Assembly (NCBI GenBank): GCA_035506135.1
Contig: DATJPY010000087.1
Coordinates: 62,001 to 126,000, forward strand
Source: DATJPY01 sp035506135
Lineage (GTDB): Bacteria; Myxococcota_A; UBA9160; PR03
Direction of reading: 5' to 3'
Length of the DNA stretch: 64,000 nt
Positions 26,711-34,075 of the stretch are shown here, piece by piece. The translations under genes and the position numbers were made by a program. Numbering within the stretch: position 1 is the first letter of the stretch; each line of letters opens with the position of its first letter. The notes below the pieces were generated by a model, which was not told the DNA's origin, did not search any database, and worked only from the letters and a program-made list of their open reading frames with translations.

Positions 26711-27190
26711 ATGCGCGGCGATCCTCAGATCATCGAGGTCCTGAACGACGTGTTGACCGCCGAGCTGACGGCGATCAACCAATACTTCCTGCACGCCAAG
26801 ATGTGTGAGAACTGGGGCTACCGGCGGCTCGCCAAGAAGAAGCGCGACGAGTCGATCGACGAGATGAAGGACGCCGACTCGGTGATCGAGCGCATCCTGT
26901 TCCTCGAGGGTGTGCCCAACATGCAGCGCCTCTCCCCGGTGCGCGTCGGCGAGGACGCCGTCGAGCAGCACCGGCTCGACCTCGAGATGGAGCTCGACGC
27001 GGTGAAGCGGCTGAACCGCGCCATCGCGCTCGCGCGGGACAAGGCCGACAACGGGACCCGCGCGCTGCTCGAGGGCATCCTCCGCGGCGAGGAGGAGTCG
27101 GTCGACTGGCTCGAGGGGCAGCTCCACGTGGTGGGTGAGATCGGCAAGGAGCGCTACCTCGCCGAGCAGCTCCACGGCGACGACGACTAG
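26711..27190 (+). CDS. bfr: Bacterioferritin subunit lacking both ferroxidase histidines
   Basis: The 159-residue protein aligns end to end with E. coli bacterioferritin. The heme ligand M52 is present in EMKDAD, and the ferroxidase carboxylates E18, E51, E94 and E127 are kept. The two histidine ligands are changed: position 54 is Asp and position 130 is Ser. It probably forms the 24-mer iron store and takes electrons from the upstream Bfd through heme. Its own ferroxidase centre should be weak or inactive. Some bacteria build mixed shells from a heme-bearing and a ferroxidase-bearing subunit, so a second bfr elsewhere is likely. A TAGATT hexamer (26678-26683) could give it a separate promoter. 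Confidence 0.85.
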   Translation: MRGDPQIIEVLNDVLTAELTAINQYFLHAKMCENWGYRRLAKKKRDESIDEMKDADSVIERILFLEGVPNMQRLSPVRVGEDAVEQHRLDLEMELDAVKRLNRAIALARDKADNGTRALLEGILRGEEESVDWLEGQLHVVGEIGKERYLAEQLHGDDD

Positions 27191-27207
27191 GTAGAGACCT
27201 CGCCTCG

Positions 27208-27227
27208 AGCAGGCACGTTGGCCTGCT
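27208..27227 (+). terminator. Possible hairpin after bfr
   Basis: A perfect 7-bp stem AGCAGGC/GCCTGCT with a six-base loop begins 17 bases after the bfr stop. No T-run follows, so it is a weak terminator candidate or an RNA-stabilising hairpin. Confidence 0.3.
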
Positions 27228-27261
27228 ACCGTCGGAGCGCTGCAGGAGTCGCCGCACCGAG

Positions 27262-28188
27262 ATGCGCGCCTCGACGCTCGCCTGGATCTGGATCGCGCAG
27301 GGAATCGGCGGCTCGACCCCTGCGATCACCAAGCTCGCGCTGGCGGGACTCGACCCGTTCGCGCTGGTCGTCGTTCGCCAGCTCCTCGGCGCGTGCTTCC
27401 TGATCGGACTGGCGCGGCTCGGCGGCGCGGCGCGCGGCGGAGGGAGCGCTCCTCCCGAGCGGCCGTGGACGCGGCGGGATTGGGCGCTCCTCCTCACGCT
27501 CTCGTGGGCGGGCTTCGCCTTGCCGCAGCTCCTCGGTGCGCTCGGGCTCACGCTCTCGACGGCGACGCACGGCGCGCTGCTCTCGCCGCTCGAGCCGATC
27601 GGGATCCTGCTCGGCGCCGCGCTCGTGCTGGGCGAGCCGCTCGGGCTCGCGCACGCGATCGCGTTCGGCCTCGGGCTCGCCGGAACGGTGCTGATCGTCT
27701 GGCCCACCGGCGACGCGCTTCCGGCGCGCGGCGGCGACCTGCGCGGCGACCTCGTGATGGCGGCCGGCCATCTCTGCTGGGCCATCTACACGCTCGCCGC
27801 CAAGCCGCTCGTCGCGCGCCACGATCCGCTGCGGATCGCCATCCGCGCGGGGCTGCTCTCGGCGCTCCCGCTGCTCCCGTTCGCCCTGGCCGAGCCCCTC
27901 TCCGCGGAGCGGGCTCTCCCCGCGCTCGGGTGGGTCGTCCTGCTCGCGCTCCTGGCCTCCGGCCTCGGAAGCGTCGCGTGGAACCGAGCGCTTCGCGAGG
28001 TCTCGGCGGCGACGATGGCCACCTTCATCTTCGTGCAGCCGCTGGTCGGGCTCGCGATTGGCACGCTCGTGCTGCGCGAGTCGATCGGCCTCGGGGCGAT
28101 CGGCGGTGCCGTGCTGATCGTGCTCGGGGTCGGAGCCGTCGCCTGGGCGGGCGAGAGCGCGCCACCGCCCGCGCTGGAGACGTCGTGA
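27262..28188 (+). CDS. EamA/DMT-family transporter
   Basis: The protein has 308 residues and ten predicted membrane helices in two repeats, the drug/metabolite transporter layout. The first repeat includes GGSTPAITKLALAGLDPFALVVVRQLLGA-type sequence. The second includes WNRALREVSAATMATFIFVQPLVG, a classic EamA block with the conserved proline. Members export amino acids, metabolites or drugs across the inner membrane. The stop overlaps the start of the ceramidase-like gene (GTGA), which suggests a functional link, but no substrate is evident. Confidence 0.87.
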   Translation: MRASTLAWIWIAQGIGGSTPAITKLALAGLDPFALVVVRQLLGACFLIGLARLGGAARGGGSAPPERPWTRRDWALLLTLSWAGFALPQLLGALGLTLSTATHGALLSPLEPIGILLGAALVLGEPLGLAHAIAFGLGLAGTVLIVWPTGDALPARGGDLRGDLVMAAGHLCWAIYTLAAKPLVARHDPLRIAIRAGLLSALPLLPFALAEPLSAERALPALGWVVLLALLASGLGSVAWNRALREVSAATMATFIFVQPLVGLAIGTLVLRESIGLGAIGGAVLIVLGVGAVAWAGESAPPPALETS

Positions 28189-29576
28189 GCGGCGCGCTGC
28201 GCGCCGGCGTAGCGCGGGTGGAGTTCGAGGCCGCGCTCGGCGGCGCGATGATGGGCTACGGGGCGCGGCGGGGAGGCGCGCGGGCCCGACACGATCCGCT
28301 GTTCGCGCGCGCGGTGTATCTCGAGCGCTCGGGCGCGACGGAGTCGGGTGAGCTCCTGCTCGTGGAGCTCGACTTGTGCCTGCTCGCGCCCGCGCACGCC
28401 GAAGCGCTGCGCGCGCGGATCGCCGAGCGGACCGGGGTCGCGGAGGCGCGAGTCGGCATCGGCTGCATCCATACCCACTCGGGTCCGGAGACCGGCCTGT
28501 TCGCGGCGCTCGCGGGCGCCGGGCCGCCCGACGACGCGCCGTGGCTCGCGGCCGCGCTGCGGGCCGCCGCGAGCGCGCGCGCCGGCGCGGAGCCGGCGCG
28601 CCTCGGCGTGGGGCGCGCAGAGGCGCGGATCGGGCGCAACCGCCGGGTCGCGGGCGGACCGCTCGACCCCGAGGTGCTGGTCGTGCGGGTGGAGCGCGCC
28701 GACCGGCGCCCGCTCGCGGTGCTCTACGTCCACGGGTGTCACCCCACCGTGCTCGGCCACGACAACCTCGAGTACTCGGCGGACTGGCCGGGGGCGGCGT
28801 CGCGCGCGATCGAGGCGGCGCTCCCGGGCGCGATCGCGCTCTTCGCGCTCGGCGCCCACGCCGACATCGACCCGCGCACGCGCGGGCTCCACGATCTCGC
28901 GGTGAGCGGGCAGAGCGCCGGCGGCTCGTTCGCGTCGGTGGAGGAGCTCGGGCGCGAGCTCGGCACGGCGGTCGCAGCGGCGGCGGACTCGATCGCGACG
29001 CGGCCGGATGCTCCCATCGCGACGGACACCGTGTGGTGTCGACTCCCGGTGCACGGCGGCGCCGATCCGCGCGCGCGCGAGGCGGCGCTCGCGCCCTCGC
29101 GCGCCCGCGCGCAGGCGGCGCTCGGGCTCGGCGCGGACGTCGACCCGGGCGTGCCCGAGTGGTTCGGCCTGATCGGTGAGCGGACGGCGGGCCTCGCGCC
29201 CGGAGAGGCGCGCCCGCGCATCGCCGCGGCCCGCGCCTACCTGCGCGACCGCACCGCGCCGCGCTTCGCGGGAGGGCTCGCGCCCGCGGTGTCGGTGCAG
29301 GTGGCGCGGCTCGGCGACGCTTGGCTGCTGTGCCTCCCTCTCGAGGCGACCGTCGACGTCGGCCTCGACTGGAAGCGGCGCCTCGGCGGGGCGCCCGGCG
29401 CGGTGGTGAGCATCGCCAACGGCTGGCTCCGCTACCTGCCGCACCCGCGGAACTTCGCCGAGCCCGACGCCGAGCACGCGTACGAGGTGCTGATGTCGAC
29501 CTTCGGGCCCGACGCCGCCACCCACCTGCTCGACGCCGCCGACGCCCTGCGCGCGCGGCTCGGCGATGCGGCCTGA
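28185..29576 (+). CDS. Neutral ceramidase-like (N-terminal domain) protein
   Basis: The protein has 463 residues, shorter than neutral ceramidases (about 650-700), and has no signal peptide. It has the family's zinc motif in GCIHTHSGPETG and the HPTVLG segment with a nearby conserved Asp/Asn region. In Pseudomonas ceramidase a catalytic Ser follows in a short N-x-SP-type loop; the matching loop here reads HADIDPR, so the Ser is absent. It may therefore be a zinc amidase or hydrolase acting on another substrate. It starts inside the stop of the DMT transporter gene and is probably co-expressed with it. Confidence 0.68.
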   Translation: MSGALRAGVARVEFEAALGGAMMGYGARRGGARARHDPLFARAVYLERSGATESGELLLVELDLCLLAPAHAEALRARIAERTGVAEARVGIGCIHTHSGPETGLFAALAGAGPPDDAPWLAAALRAAASARAGAEPARLGVGRAEARIGRNRRVAGGPLDPEVLVVRVERADRRPLAVLYVHGCHPTVLGHDNLEYSADWPGAASRAIEAALPGAIALFALGAHADIDPRTRGLHDLAVSGQSAGGSFASVEELGRELGTAVAAAADSIATRPDAPIATDTVWCRLPVHGGADPRAREAALAPSRARAQAALGLGADVDPGVPEWFGLIGERTAGLAPGEARPRIAAARAYLRDRTAPRFAGGLAPAVSVQVARLGDAWLLCLPLEATVDVGLDWKRRLGGAPGAVVSIANGWLRYLPHPRNFAEPDAEHAYEVLMSTFGPDAATHLLDAADALRARLGDAA

Positions 29577-29583
29577 GCCAGCC

Positions 29584-29598
29584 CCGGCGGCCCGCCGG
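29584..29598 (+). terminator. Possible GC-rich hairpin
   Basis: CCGGCG and CGCCGG form a perfect 6-bp stem with a three-base loop, eight bases after the ceramidase-like stop. No T-run follows. In such GC-rich DNA this could be chance. Confidence 0.22.
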
Positions 29599-29605
29599 CC
29601 CTCGG

Positions 29606-29634
29606 TTGACAGCGGGCGCCGGGCGGCCGAGCTT
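29606..29634 (+). promoter_or_regulatory. Weak promoter candidate before the LLM monooxygenase gene
   Basis: A perfect -35 TTGACA (29606-29611) is followed after 17 bases by GAGCTT, a poor -10. The position, 36 bases before the GTG start, is sensible for a gene that begins a new two-gene unit. Confidence 0.3.
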
Positions 29635-29669
29635 CGCCGCCGCCCCGATCGCCCGCCGAGGAGAGCGCC

Positions 29670-30878
29670 GTGAAGCACTTCTTGTTCCACCTGATGCCCT
29701 ACCGGGACCTGCCGGCCGACTTCGAGAAGAAGCACGACTCGGCGTGGGTCTGGATCCCCAACGAGCTCTTCGATCCCGAGCGTGGGCACCGCTACTACAA
29801 CGACTACCTCGACGAGCTGGCCGAGGCCGAGACGCTCGGCTTCGACGGCGTCTGCATCAACGAGCACCACCAGAACGCCTACGGTCTGATGCCCTCGCCG
29901 AACCTGATCGCCGCGATGCTGGTGATGAGGACGCGCCGCATCAAGATCGCGGTGGTCGGCAACGCGCTCCCGCTCTACGACCCGCCCACCCGGGTCGCCG
30001 AGGAGATCGCGATGCTCGACTGCATCTCGGGCGGCCGCATCATCTCGGGGCAGGTGATCGGCGGCGGCCCCGAGTACTTCTCGTTCTCGATCAACCCCGC
30101 CGAGGCGCGCACCCGCTTCGCCGAGGCGCACGAGATCATCATGCGCGCCTGGACGCAGCCGGGGCCCTTCGAGTTCTACGGCGAGCACTACAAGCTCCGC
30201 TACGTCAACACCTGGCCGAAGCCGCTGCAGAAGCCGCACCCGCCCATCTGGATCCCGGGCGCCGGGTCGGTCGAGACCATGCAATTCGTGGCGAAGCGTC
30301 GCTACGCGTACATGGGGATCCCGTACTTCCACATCGATTTCTTCAAGCGCAACTACGCCATGTTCCGCGAGATCTGCGAGAGCGAGTGCGGCTATCGCGC
30401 CCACCCGGAGCAGATGGGCCTCCTGATGCCGGTCTACGTCGCCGAGACCGACGCCAAGGCCCGGGAGGAGTTCGAGGAGCACTTCTGGTACTTCCGCAAC
30501 AAGCTGATCCCCGGGCTCACGCTCTCGCCGCCGGGCTACACCTCGGTGAAGTCGGCGCTGCGCGTGCTGCGCGCGATGCGCGACGGCAAGACCTGGATCA
30601 ACAGCTGCGAGAGCTGGGACGACGTGGAGCGGGGCTGCTTCGCGATCGTCGGCAGTCCGCAGACGGTGGCGCAGAAGATCGTCGAGCACGCCAGGCAGAT
30701 CGGCTGCGGCAACATGCTGGCGCTGCTGCAGCTCGGCAACATGCCGCACGCCAAGGCCCGCGAGAACGCCCGACGCTACGCCGACGCCGTGATGCCGCTG
30801 GTGAACAAGGAGATCGGGAACCCGGCCGAGCCGATGCCCGCGGCGATTCCCTTCCCGGACGAGGCGGGCGCGCGATGA
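29670..30878 (+). CDS. LLM class flavin-dependent monooxygenase (luciferase-like)
   Basis: This TIM-barrel protein has 402 residues and resembles the FMN-dependent bacterial luciferase group. It starts with FLFHLMPY, then ETLGFDGVCINEHHQNAYG, a sequence typical of the group's active site, and CISGGRIISGQVIGG. It has KPHPPIWIPGAGS in the second half. Such enzymes insert oxygen into ketones or aldehydes with reduced flavin from a separate reductase. The GTG start follows a GAGGAGAG ribosome site. The next gene, an alpha/beta hydrolase, overlaps by four bases (ATGA), so its product is probably hydrolysed next. Confidence 0.86.
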   Translation: MKHFLFHLMPYRDLPADFEKKHDSAWVWIPNELFDPERGHRYYNDYLDELAEAETLGFDGVCINEHHQNAYGLMPSPNLIAAMLVMRTRRIKIAVVGNALPLYDPPTRVAEEIAMLDCISGGRIISGQVIGGGPEYFSFSINPAEARTRFAEAHEIIMRAWTQPGPFEFYGEHYKLRYVNTWPKPLQKPHPPIWIPGAGSVETMQFVAKRRYAYMGIPYFHIDFFKRNYAMFREICESECGYRAHPEQMGLLMPVYVAETDAKAREEFEEHFWYFRNKLIPGLTLSPPGYTSVKSALRVLRAMRDGKTWINSCESWDDVERGCFAIVGSPQTVAQKIVEHARQIGCGNMLALLQLGNMPHAKARENARRYADAVMPLVNKEIGNPAEPMPAAIPFPDEAGAR

Positions 30879-31690
30879 GCGAGAAGACCACCGGCCAGAT
30901 CGAGGTGCTCGGGCGCCGCATCCACGAGATCCACGCGACGCCCTCGGGTCCTCGCGGTGCGCCGAAGCTCCTGTATCTCCACAGCGCGATGGGCGAGGCG
31001 ACCTGGCTGACGCCGCATCTGAACGCGCTGGCCGAACGGGTCGAGCTGTTCGCGCCGGCGCATCCCGGCTTCCTCACCTCGGAGGGCCTCGACGAGATCC
31101 GCGACGTCGAGGACCTGGTCTACCACTACCTCGCGTACCTCGACGCGAAGCGCTGGGACTCCGTGGCGGTGATGGGCGTGTCGCTCGGCGGCTGGATCGC
31201 GGCGGAGCTGGCGGCCCGCTATCCCGAGCGGGTCTCGAAGCTCGTGCTGGTGTCGTCCGTAGGGATCTGGCTGCGGGAGAAGCCGATCGCGGACCTCTTC
31301 GCCATCGACGGCCGCCACCCCGAGAGGCTGCGCGAGCTCCTCTTCCACGACCAGAGCTCGCCGTTCGCGCAGGCGCTGGGCGTCGAGCTTTCGGGCCTGC
31401 CCGACGAGGTCGTGGCCAACTTCATGAACGCGATGGCGGCCACCGCGAAGATCGGCTGGAACCCGCTGCTGCACGACCCGCGGCTCGACGCGCTCCTGCC
31501 GCGGATTACCGCCGACACGCTGGTGATCTGGGGCGCGAACGACCGCGTGGTGCCGCTCGAGTACGGCGAGACCTTCGCGAAGCGGATCCCTCGGGCGCGC
31601 CTCGAGGTGGTGCGCAACTGCGGGCACATGCTCCCGCTCGAGCAGCAGGCGCGCTTCCTCGAGATCGCGACGCCCTTCATCACCTCGTAA
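30875..31690 (+). CDS. Alpha/beta hydrolase
   Basis: The protein has 271 residues and the alpha/beta hydrolase fold. The nucleophile elbow GVSLGG places S103 as the catalytic serine. The acid is the Asp in WGANDRVVP and the histidine is in NCGHMLPLEQ. This sequence type resembles C-C bond or ester hydrolases such as the meta-cleavage product hydrolases. Its ATG overlaps the stop of the LLM monooxygenase gene. A pathway in which a ketone is oxidised to an ester or lactone and then opened is plausible but inferred from context. Confidence 0.86.
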   Translation: MSEKTTGQIEVLGRRIHEIHATPSGPRGAPKLLYLHSAMGEATWLTPHLNALAERVELFAPAHPGFLTSEGLDEIRDVEDLVYHYLAYLDAKRWDSVAVMGVSLGGWIAAELAARYPERVSKLVLVSSVGIWLREKPIADLFAIDGRHPERLRELLFHDQSSPFAQALGVELSGLPDEVVANFMNAMAATAKIGWNPLLHDPRLDALLPRITADTLVIWGANDRVVPLEYGETFAKRIPRARLEVVRNCGHMLPLEQQARFLEIATPFITS

Positions 31691-31797
31691 CGGCTGGCGG
31701 ACACGCATCCGATCGGTGCTAGGCTGCCCAGACGCGGAGCGTCCTGCGATGGATGAGCCGCGCGGGGGGCCGGAGGAAGGACGCTCGTGGAGGGGGC

Positions 31798-33084
31798 ATG
31801 GATCCCTCGCCCGCGGCGATCGGCGTGCGCTCGCATTTCGCGACCCTCGCGGAGCGCTTTCGCGCCGTGCGCTCGGCGACCGAGCGCCTGGCGGCGCCGC
31901 TCTCGGCCGAGGACTGCGCCGCCCAGTCGATGCCGGACGCGAGCCCCGTCAAGTGGCACCTCGCGCACACGAGCTGGTTCTTCGAGACCTTCGTCCTCGA
32001 GCCGGCGCTGCCCGGGTATCGGTCCTTCGACCCGGCGTTCCGAGCGCTCTTCAACTCGTACTACCAGGCCGTCGGAGAGCCGTTCGCCCGGCCGCGGCGC
32101 GGACTGCTCACCCGCCCCGACCTCGACGAGGTACGCGCGTATCGCGCACACGTCGACCGGCATCTGAGCGAGGTCCTCGGGCGCGGGGTCGACGGGGAGC
32201 GGGCCGCGGTGGTCGAGCTCGGCCTGCACCACGAGCAGCAGCACCAGGAGCTGATCCTGACCGACGTGAAGCACCTGCTGGCGCAGAGTCCCCTGCGTCC
32301 GGCCTATCGCGACGACCTGCCCGTCGCATCCGAGTGCGGAACGAGCCCGCTGCGCTGGCACCACCACGCGGCGGGCATCCGCGGGATCGGCGCGGAGCCG
32401 GCCGAGACCGCCTTCCACTTCGACAACGAGGCGCCCCGGCATCGCGTCTGGCTCGGGGCCTTCGAGCTCGCCTCGCGGCCGGTGACGCAGCGGGAGTACC
32501 TCGCGTTCATGGCGGACGGCGGCTACGCGCGCCCGGAGCTCTGGCTCGCGGAGGGCTGGGACGCCGTCCACGCCCAGGGCTGGCGGGCGCCCGGCTACTG
32601 GGAGCAGCGCGAGGGCGCGTGGCTCGAGTTCACCCTCGGCGGCCTGCGTCCCCTGGCGCTCGACGCACCTGTGTGTCATCTCAGCTACTACGAGGCCGAC
32701 GCCTACGCCCGCTGGGCAGGCGCGCGGCTGCCCACCGAGGCCGAGTGGGAGGTCGCCGCCGCGGGACGCGCCGTCGACGGGAACTTCGCCGACCGCGGTG
32801 GACTGCACCCGGCTCCGTCCGCCGGGGGGGGCGACGGTCCGGCGCAGCTCTTCGGTGACGTGTGGGAGTGGACCGCGAGCCCGTACGTCGCGTATCCGGG
32901 CTATCGCCCGCCGGCGGGCGCGCTCGGCGAGTACAACGGCAAGTTCATGTGCGGCCAGCTCGTGCTGCGCGGTGGCTCGTGTCTGACGCCGGGCGGGCAC
33001 GCGCGCGCCAGCTATCGGAACTTCTTCCCTCCGGCCGCGCGTTGGCAGATGAGCGGCGTGCGGCTGGCGCGGGACGCCTCGTGA
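31798..33084 (+). CDS. egtB: Ergothioneine biosynthesis sulfoxide synthase EgtB
   Basis: The enzyme has 428 residues and joins trimethylhistidine (hercynine) to a cysteine thiol with O2. The N-terminal DinB-like domain supplies the iron histidines: one in KWHLAHTSW (H54/H57) and two in LHHEQQHQE (H145, H149). The C-terminal formylglycine-enzyme-like domain has RLPTEAEWEVAA, GDVWEWTASPY, LRGGSC and GVRLAR. The ATG at 31798 was chosen because GGAGGGGG precedes it; the frame is open further upstream. A TAGGCT hexamer at 31720-31725 may be the -10. A run of eight G (32824-32831) lies in the frame. egtD overlaps its stop, and no egtA, egtC or egtE is adjacent. Confidence 0.91.
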   Translation: MDPSPAAIGVRSHFATLAERFRAVRSATERLAAPLSAEDCAAQSMPDASPVKWHLAHTSWFFETFVLEPALPGYRSFDPAFRALFNSYYQAVGEPFARPRRGLLTRPDLDEVRAYRAHVDRHLSEVLGRGVDGERAAVVELGLHHEQQHQELILTDVKHLLAQSPLRPAYRDDLPVASECGTSPLRWHHHAAGIRGIGAEPAETAFHFDNEAPRHRVWLGAFELASRPVTQREYLAFMADGGYARPELWLAEGWDAVHAQGWRAPGYWEQREGAWLEFTLGGLRPLALDAPVCHLSYYEADAYARWAGARLPTEAEWEVAAAGRAVDGNFADRGGLHPAPSAGGGDGPAQLFGDVWEWTASPYVAYPGYRPPAGALGEYNGKFMCGQLVLRGGSCLTPGGHARASYRNFFPPAARWQMSGVRLARDAS

Positions 33085-34070
33085 ACGCACCGCCGCTCGG
33101 ATGGACGGCGCGCCGCGGTGCCGAGCCCGCGCTGCGCGACGTCGCGCGCGAACGCTTCCGGCGCGACGTGCTCGCGGGGCTCTCTCGGCCGCGCAAGACG
33201 CTGCCCTGCAAGTACCTCTACGACGAGCGCGGCTCGGCGCTCTTCGAGCGCATCTGCGAGCTCGACGAGTACTATCCGACGCGCACGGAGCTGGCGATCC
33301 TGGAGGCCCACGCGGGAGAGATGGCGGAGCGACTCGGCGCGCAGTGCCTCCTCGTCGAGTACGGGAGTGGCAGCAGCCGCAAGACGCGGCTGCTCCTCGA
33401 TCGCCTACGCGATCCGGTCGCGTACGTGCCGATCGACATCTCGAGCGACGCGCTCGGCGCCTCGGCGCGCTCCCTCGCCGCCGCGTATCCGTCGCTCGAG
33501 GTGCTGCCGGTGTGCGCCGACTACACCGAGGCGCTCGAGCTGCCGCGGCCGGCGCGTTCCGCGGCGCGCCGCGGCGTCTTCTTCCCGGGCTCGACGATCG
33601 GGAACTTCACGCCCCCGGAGGCCCAGCGCTTCCTCGGGCGCATGGCGCGGGTCGCCGGTCCGCGCGGCGGCCTGCTGATCGGCGTCGACCTGCGGAAGGA
33701 CCGCGGGCGCCTCGAGCCCGCCTACGACGACGCGCTCGGCGTGACCGCCGCCTTCAACAAGAACCTGCTCGAGCGCATCAACCGCGAGCTCGGCGCCGAC
33801 TTCGACGTCGACCGCTTCCGCCACCGCGCGTACTGGAACGCGCCGGCCGGCCGCGTCGAGATGCACCTCGTCAGCGAGATCGAGCAGTCGGTCGGGCTCG
33901 TGGGCTCCCGCTTCCACTTCGAGGCCGGCGAGGCGATCCACACGGAGAACTCGTACAAGTACGAGCTCGCCCACTTCGCGGCACTGGCCGCTCAGGCCGG
34001 GCTGGCGGTGCGCAGGGTGTGGACCGACGCCGAGGCGCTCTTCAGCGTGCAGTACCTGACGGTGGCGTAG
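33081..34070 (+). CDS. egtD: L-histidine N(alpha)-methyltransferase EgtD
   Basis: The enzyme has 329 residues and makes hercynine from histidine with three S-adenosylmethionine. The SAM motif EYGSGSSRK is at 93-101, and the family blocks PCKYLYDERGSALFE, FFPGSTIGNF and HTENSYKYE are all present. The last block contains residues that bind the histidine substrate. The GTG start lies in the egtB stop (GTGA), so hercynine production and use are coupled. Together with egtB this is enough for ergothioneine or the ovothiol-like thiol chemistry if a C-S lyase is supplied from elsewhere. Confidence 0.93.
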   Translation: MNAPPLGWTARRGAEPALRDVARERFRRDVLAGLSRPRKTLPCKYLYDERGSALFERICELDEYYPTRTELAILEAHAGEMAERLGAQCLLVEYGSGSSRKTRLLLDRLRDPVAYVPIDISSDALGASARSLAAAYPSLEVLPVCADYTEALELPRPARSAARRGVFFPGSTIGNFTPPEAQRFLGRMARVAGPRGGLLIGVDLRKDRGRLEPAYDDALGVTAAFNKNLLERINRELGADFDVDRFRHRAYWNAPAGRVEMHLVSEIEQSVGLVGSRFHFEAGEAIHTENSYKYELAHFAALAAQAGLAVRRVWTDAEALFSVQYLTVA

Positions 34071-34075
34071 CGTCG

